Origin: Patella vulgata
Taxonomy: Eukaryota > Mollusca > Gastropoda > Patellidae
DNA length: 64,000 bases
NCBI RefSeq assembly: GCF_932274485.2
Contig: NC_065883.2
Span: 75,103,839-75,167,838, forward strand
Reading direction: 5' to 3'
Shown piece after piece: positions 60,179-64,000 of the stretch. The notes under the pieces were generated by a model, which was given only the letters and a program-made list of their open reading frames with translations, did no database searches and was not told the origin of the DNA. The first letter of the stretch is position 1. Every line of letters starts with the position of its first letter. The position numbers and the translations under genes are program-made.

Positions 60179-60326
60179 CTCGGTCATTTCCGAACCAGTG
60201 AGTGTACGTAAAGTAACGACAGAGCAGAACCTGCGGTTGAACCTGTTAAATGCAAAAATAGACTCGATCGTAAACGAACACAAGCTTAAAATGCAGATTC
60301 TTCGCCAACAAGTCATTGAAAGATAA
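59441..60326 (+). CDS. MSANTD3-like Myb/SANT domain protein, two exons
   Basis: Exons 59441-59753 and 60088-60326 (GGTAAGT donor, CTTTTCAG acceptor, phase 1) give 183 residues. The N-terminal half is a Myb/SANT-like DNA-binding domain: LEKKFLLDEVKEFLHIL, VALKEQAWEEIEKRF, TRAHLKNYWHYLKRNE with the spaced Trp/Leu pattern of the MSANTD3 or Harbinger-derived type. A basic linker (PIKRKKPRL) and a C-terminal helix (LRLNLLNAKIDSIVNEHKLK), probably a coiled coil, follow. Family members are DNA-binding proteins, some domesticated from transposons. Exon 2 crosses into the right palindrome arm at 60179, so its last 48 residues are also encoded, without a 5' end, in the left arm. Similarity to MSANTD3 is from memory. 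Confidence 0.75.
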
Positions 60327-60582
60327 CAAAGTCCATTACGAAACCCCCTTGAAAAAAACCCTATCTAATACTAATAGGTATCAAACTTGACGATACCAAC
60401 AAATAACAAAAACACTTTGCCATTCTGTATTCTTTGTGATGTTTTCGAAATATATATTATTTTAAATTTAATTTTAATTCGATGATCATTTGTGTTTCAA
60501 CATTTTAACGCTTTCTTTCTTTGTATATTTGTTGATTTACCACTGAAAACCTCACAAACTGTGATATTTTGACTACTTTTAA

Positions 60583-60735
60583 ATCACAGCTGAAGACTCA
60601 CTTATTTCGAGAATGCAATGAGAATTGAACTCTCTGTTCACTGTGTATATAACTGTTGTCTCATTGCGCTTTTAGCGTACTTTTGGATGGATTAGGCGCT
60701 CTACAAATGTACATTATTATCATTATATTTCTGTG
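60583..60735 (+). repeat. LINE 3' end fragment (right arm)
   Basis: Plus-strand TFKSQLKTHLFRECNEN with stop, then GCGCTCTACAAATGTACATT and ATTATCATTAT end; mirror of the left-arm copy. Confidence 0.6.
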
Positions 60736-61449
60736 ACTGTAATGTATAGAATAATATAAAGATATCTTTGAAAATATATATTGTGTTAGTTTTTTATACC
60801 TCCGAATCCACACACTGTTACTAGTAAAACGACACAGACTAAGTGTCTGTCGCACTTTCTCTCGTCTTATTACAGAATTGAAATTGAAAAAAATGTTAGT
60901 AGATCACGTAAACTGCAGCGGTGACTACAAAAGATAAGCAATAAAACCAATTATCGTGGTAAATTTCTCTTCCTGTATGTTTTTGTGATTTAGTCGTGGA
61001 AATTGATCCCGGTCAGATACAAATTCTATGGTCGATCAGCACTCTGGACAAACTTGCTCTACCATTTCCGTTACAGTGAAAAAAGCAAAACCCTCGTCAA
61101 TCACATTTTTCAGATTTAAGCTACATCAGAATTATTGTTGTCTCATAAGTGTCTAAGAGGTTTGACTTTATTAAAAACAACAACGTCATAATGATCAATA
61201 GTGTTAAAATATAGATATGCATTTCAAAGTCATCTCATTTAAAACAAAAAGTCAGCTGTTGATAGACCCTTCATGTAAATGGATAAAATGATCTCGATTT
61301 AATGGTATTTTCATAGATTACTGTGCCAAATACTCTAATTCAGATATTTCATGGAAATGTGGTGTATATCATTAGTATTATTATTGTTCGATGTTTATAG
61401 AGCTTCATTACACATGACTGTTTCTAAGAGCATTCGCAACAAAACCGTT

Positions 61450-61750
61450 CAAAAACATTTTTTAAATAAATATGCTTTTAGGTGAATGTTAAAGCCCTGG
61501 ATGGAAGAGAAAGATAATTCCATATCTTAGCGGCACTGACATTAAAAACATATTCACCAGAAAGCGTATTATATTTCGAAATCCTCAATAAGCTGCCATC
61601 ACCTGAAGTACACAGGTTGGAACTGCGGGGAGCATAGAAAGCAAAGTTCTTTTAAATACTCGGGTACGGTGTCAGAAGAAATCGAATTAACACATTTACA
61701 AGGCTTTTAAATTGATTCCTCGCTCGAACTGGAAGCCAGTGGGGTTTCTG
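61450..61750 (-). pseudogene. CR1/L2-like LINE C-terminal fragment (right arm)
   Basis: Mirror of 57135-57435: GGAAGCCAGTGGGGTTTC here is the complement of the HWLP-coding start. Confidence 0.7.
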
Positions 61751-63171
61751 TAATGGTGGTTTCCATTTATTGTTTAACTAAAAATCATTCATCGTGAATA
61801 TTTTTTAATTATCTAGACTACAAAATGACAACCACATAATGCGTAGGCCTATTTCTATGACGTTCTAACACAAAATCATCACAATATATATCCTCAATAA
61901 CATCTGCACCACTGTCCTTCAATATGGACGGTAATCCGTCATTAGCAGAACATCTACACATTGTCATATCATTGGCACTGAACGGTAATGGTACTAATAA
62001 TTCGCACTGATATCAAAGATATCACTGTATTAAAGATATCAATACATTAAAATTCAGACTATTTTGTATGAAAGAATAGATTAATTAACAATTTACTCGT
62101 TAATTCAACGCAACTTATATTAGTTAATATTCCGCATGCTAACGCTGTTGTGATATTGAATATGTTAAAATGTAATACAGCCAAAGGGATTGACATGTAC
62201 AAATAATGTGTGAATAAGTGCACTGCGATGAGGGTGGGTGTTTGTGAGGCTGTATATTTTGGTTGATTGGTGTGTGTGAAAGGGGTGTGTGTCATCATTA
62301 GTCGATTTGGTGATACGAACTATGTTACGTTTAAGCAAATCTATAATCTACCTGTTATCATCAATTAAGTATGTAAGTCCTGAAAGGCATCTAACTTTTT
62401 GAATTATACTAATTGCCGACTTGAACTAATTTGTATATTTTATTTATTGATTGATTTATTCATATTTACAAGAAAAATGTATGATTGGTTACATATTTCA
62501 AGAGATAACAAATAATTCGTATAATGCGTGTAGGATACATGTTTATGATTGGTTAGATTTTTCAAAGCAACGACAAATGTGTAAATTTTGTGACGGGTAA
62601 TTTTTAACGATATAATTCGCGCCATGTGTTGTAGTGGGGTCATTTGGTAAAGATTCGTGCTCCCTTATAACATGATTATACCACCGGTAGACACTCTAGA
62701 TGGGTGTTACATGTTGGCTTCAGCATACATTGTTCCGTCCCGTAAATGTATACGTATGTATTTGAGGAAATATATTCGACCTGTAAAACGACGATAGAAA
62801 AGAAAGCAAAAGTTATTACATTTTGCTCAATTAGAATTACGTCCTCTATATTTCACTGTAAAAATGCTGTGCCAACATCTGTGCGTTGGTATGGCAGTGT
62901 GTGAGTGTGTGTGCATGGGAGCTGTCGAGTATAAATATACAGTTCATATTGACATATTCAAATAGGTCACATATATTTTAAGTATATCATTCAAATGATC
63001 ACCCACGACACGATAAAAACATCAGTTAAAACATCTTGTTAAGTACATAATGCAATGTCAGCCTTGTTTTCAAAGAGCTAACCACTTTTGTTTTTCTTAA
63101 ATATATATATATTTCAAATACTAGAATAGAAACATCCTTATTCAAGTAAGTTGGTAAGTTGGGGTTGTACT

Positions 63172-63362
63172 AACCTCGAGTAACATAAAACTTGGCGCAA
63201 TGGTTGGAGAGTAGGATTTGTGACCGAATGGTTGCAGGTTCGAGCCCGAATTGTGCGCCGAGTTCTTGTGTCCTTGAATAAGACACTTTATCCCTGTATT
63301 TCCAGTCTACCCAGCTGTAAATGGGTACCGGTAGGATGGTGTATGTATTATACAAAAAACTG
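63172..63362 (+). repeat. SINE-C copy, tRNA-like (right arm)
   Basis: Head TTGGCGCAATGGTTGGAGAG (box A-like), box B GCAGGTTCGAGCCCGAATTG, then GTGTCCTTGAATAAGACACT and GTCTACCCAGCTGTAAATGG. The central GTGTCCTTG...AAGACACTT block resembles a core shared by several metazoan SINE superfamilies (from memory). A family distinct from SINE-A and SINE-B. Confidence 0.75.
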
Positions 63363-63639
63363 TTGCGCTCCTTGAAGCAGCATATGTTGGGGCTCTTTCT
63401 AAGAGTTCTGGTGTAAAGGGAGGTAATCAGGCTTTAAGTTAAAGGAAAAAAGTTAAAGCACATCTGTTATAGTATGGTGTCATATATTTCCAAGCGCTGG
63501 GAAATGTGTACATTTTATGACGGGTATATAATTCGTGCCACGTATAGGTAAGTACGTTTTTTTAACATTGAATTACATTCTCTATATTTGACAGTTAAGA
63601 TCATTTGTGGGTGATTGTGTGTCGGTGTCCCAGTCAATT

Positions 63640-63855
63640 AGAGCGTGTGTGGTGGGAGGGTTGTGTGTAAGTGTGGCAGTCCATGAGTGTAGTGGGTGTG
63701 TCTGTGTATGTGTGCATGTTGAGCACTGTGTGTGTGTTGGGAGGGTTGTGTGTGGGTGTGGCAGCCTATGAGTGTGGTTGGCGAATCTGTGTATGTGTGC
63801 ATGTTGGGAACCGAGTGTGTGTTTGTGCATGCGTGTGTGTGTTGGGAGTCATCAT
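63640..63855 (-). repeat. CA-rich minisatellite (right arm)
   Basis: Mirror of 54935-55160, reading GTGTGTGTTGGGAGGGTTGT on the plus strand. Open frames through it are repeat artefacts. Confidence 0.85.
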
Positions 63856-64000
63856 TTATTAAGATGGATTTACTTAAGCAAAATAAAATTTTCTTTGTCC
63901 AAAATCTTTTGTCAAAAAAAGCAAATACTTTGAAAACATTTTAAACATCTGGCACAGCTAAGGCACTGGCAATAAAAACGCCTGTCAAACTTTGCCACGC

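Larger units (their letters stand above)
60179..64000 (-). repeat. Right arm of the giant imperfect palindrome
   Basis: Complement of the left arm. It continues beyond the window end, where bases 63945-64000 still match 54790-54846. Relative to the left arm it lacks about 93 bp near 62010. Confidence 0.95.

Noticed and set aside
54790-64000. Polinton-type or other capsid-bearing element explaining the long inverted arms
   Set aside because: No polymerase, integrase, ATPase or capsid-like frame is present in the arms or loop; the contents are SINE, LINE pieces and one host-like gene.

Overview
The window looks like an intron-rich, AT-rich animal nuclear genome. The gene set, short exons and dense tRNA-derived SINEs suggest a marine invertebrate, most likely a mollusc. 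The mollusc call is inference from general character, not from a diagnostic gene.

Host genes lie in the first 29 kb. Bases 1-297 are the 3' end of an ESF1-like nucleolar ribosome-biogenesis gene (+). A complete retinol-dehydrogenase-like short-chain dehydrogenase (RDH11-14 type, +) can be assembled from seven exons between 2088 and 10969. A complete SIRT2-like NAD-dependent deacylase (-) can be assembled from 14 exons between 28669 and 17260 (371 residues). These two genes converge tail to tail. Their introns are filled with two tRNA-derived SINE families, called here SINE-A (ATTTC tail, box B GTTCGATCCC) and SINE-B (CT-repeat tail, box B GGTTTCGATTCCCC), and with several MITE families.

From 29 to 52 kb there is almost only transposon and repeat sequence. 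It holds two Tc1-like elements (one internally deleted at 31.95-33.14 kb, one with a complete DD34E core at 49.4-50.7 kb), a deletion derivative related to the second, LINE fragments (ORF1, endonuclease start, C-terminal zinc-knuckle region), a Penelope-like reverse-transcriptase fragment, a 3.1-kb inverted-repeat element enclosing a tandem array, and a 625-bp foldback element with internal GGACATAAGTC repeats.

From 52 to 64 kb there are AT-rich tandem repeats, a canonical-looking octamer/CCAAT/TATA cluster, and a very large imperfect palindrome (arms 54790-58704 and 60179-64000, running out of the window). Its loop carries a two-exon MSANTD3-like Myb/SANT gene and a broken BIR-domain fragment.

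The most unusual pattern is that at least five splice sites in the two complete host genes are centres of short tandem duplications that copy the exon edge together with the splice site (RDH exons 2 and 3; SIRT2 exons 6, 10 and 13). A 26-unit, 19-bp array carrying the AP-1 core TGACTCA in a SIRT2 intron is the second most striking signal.
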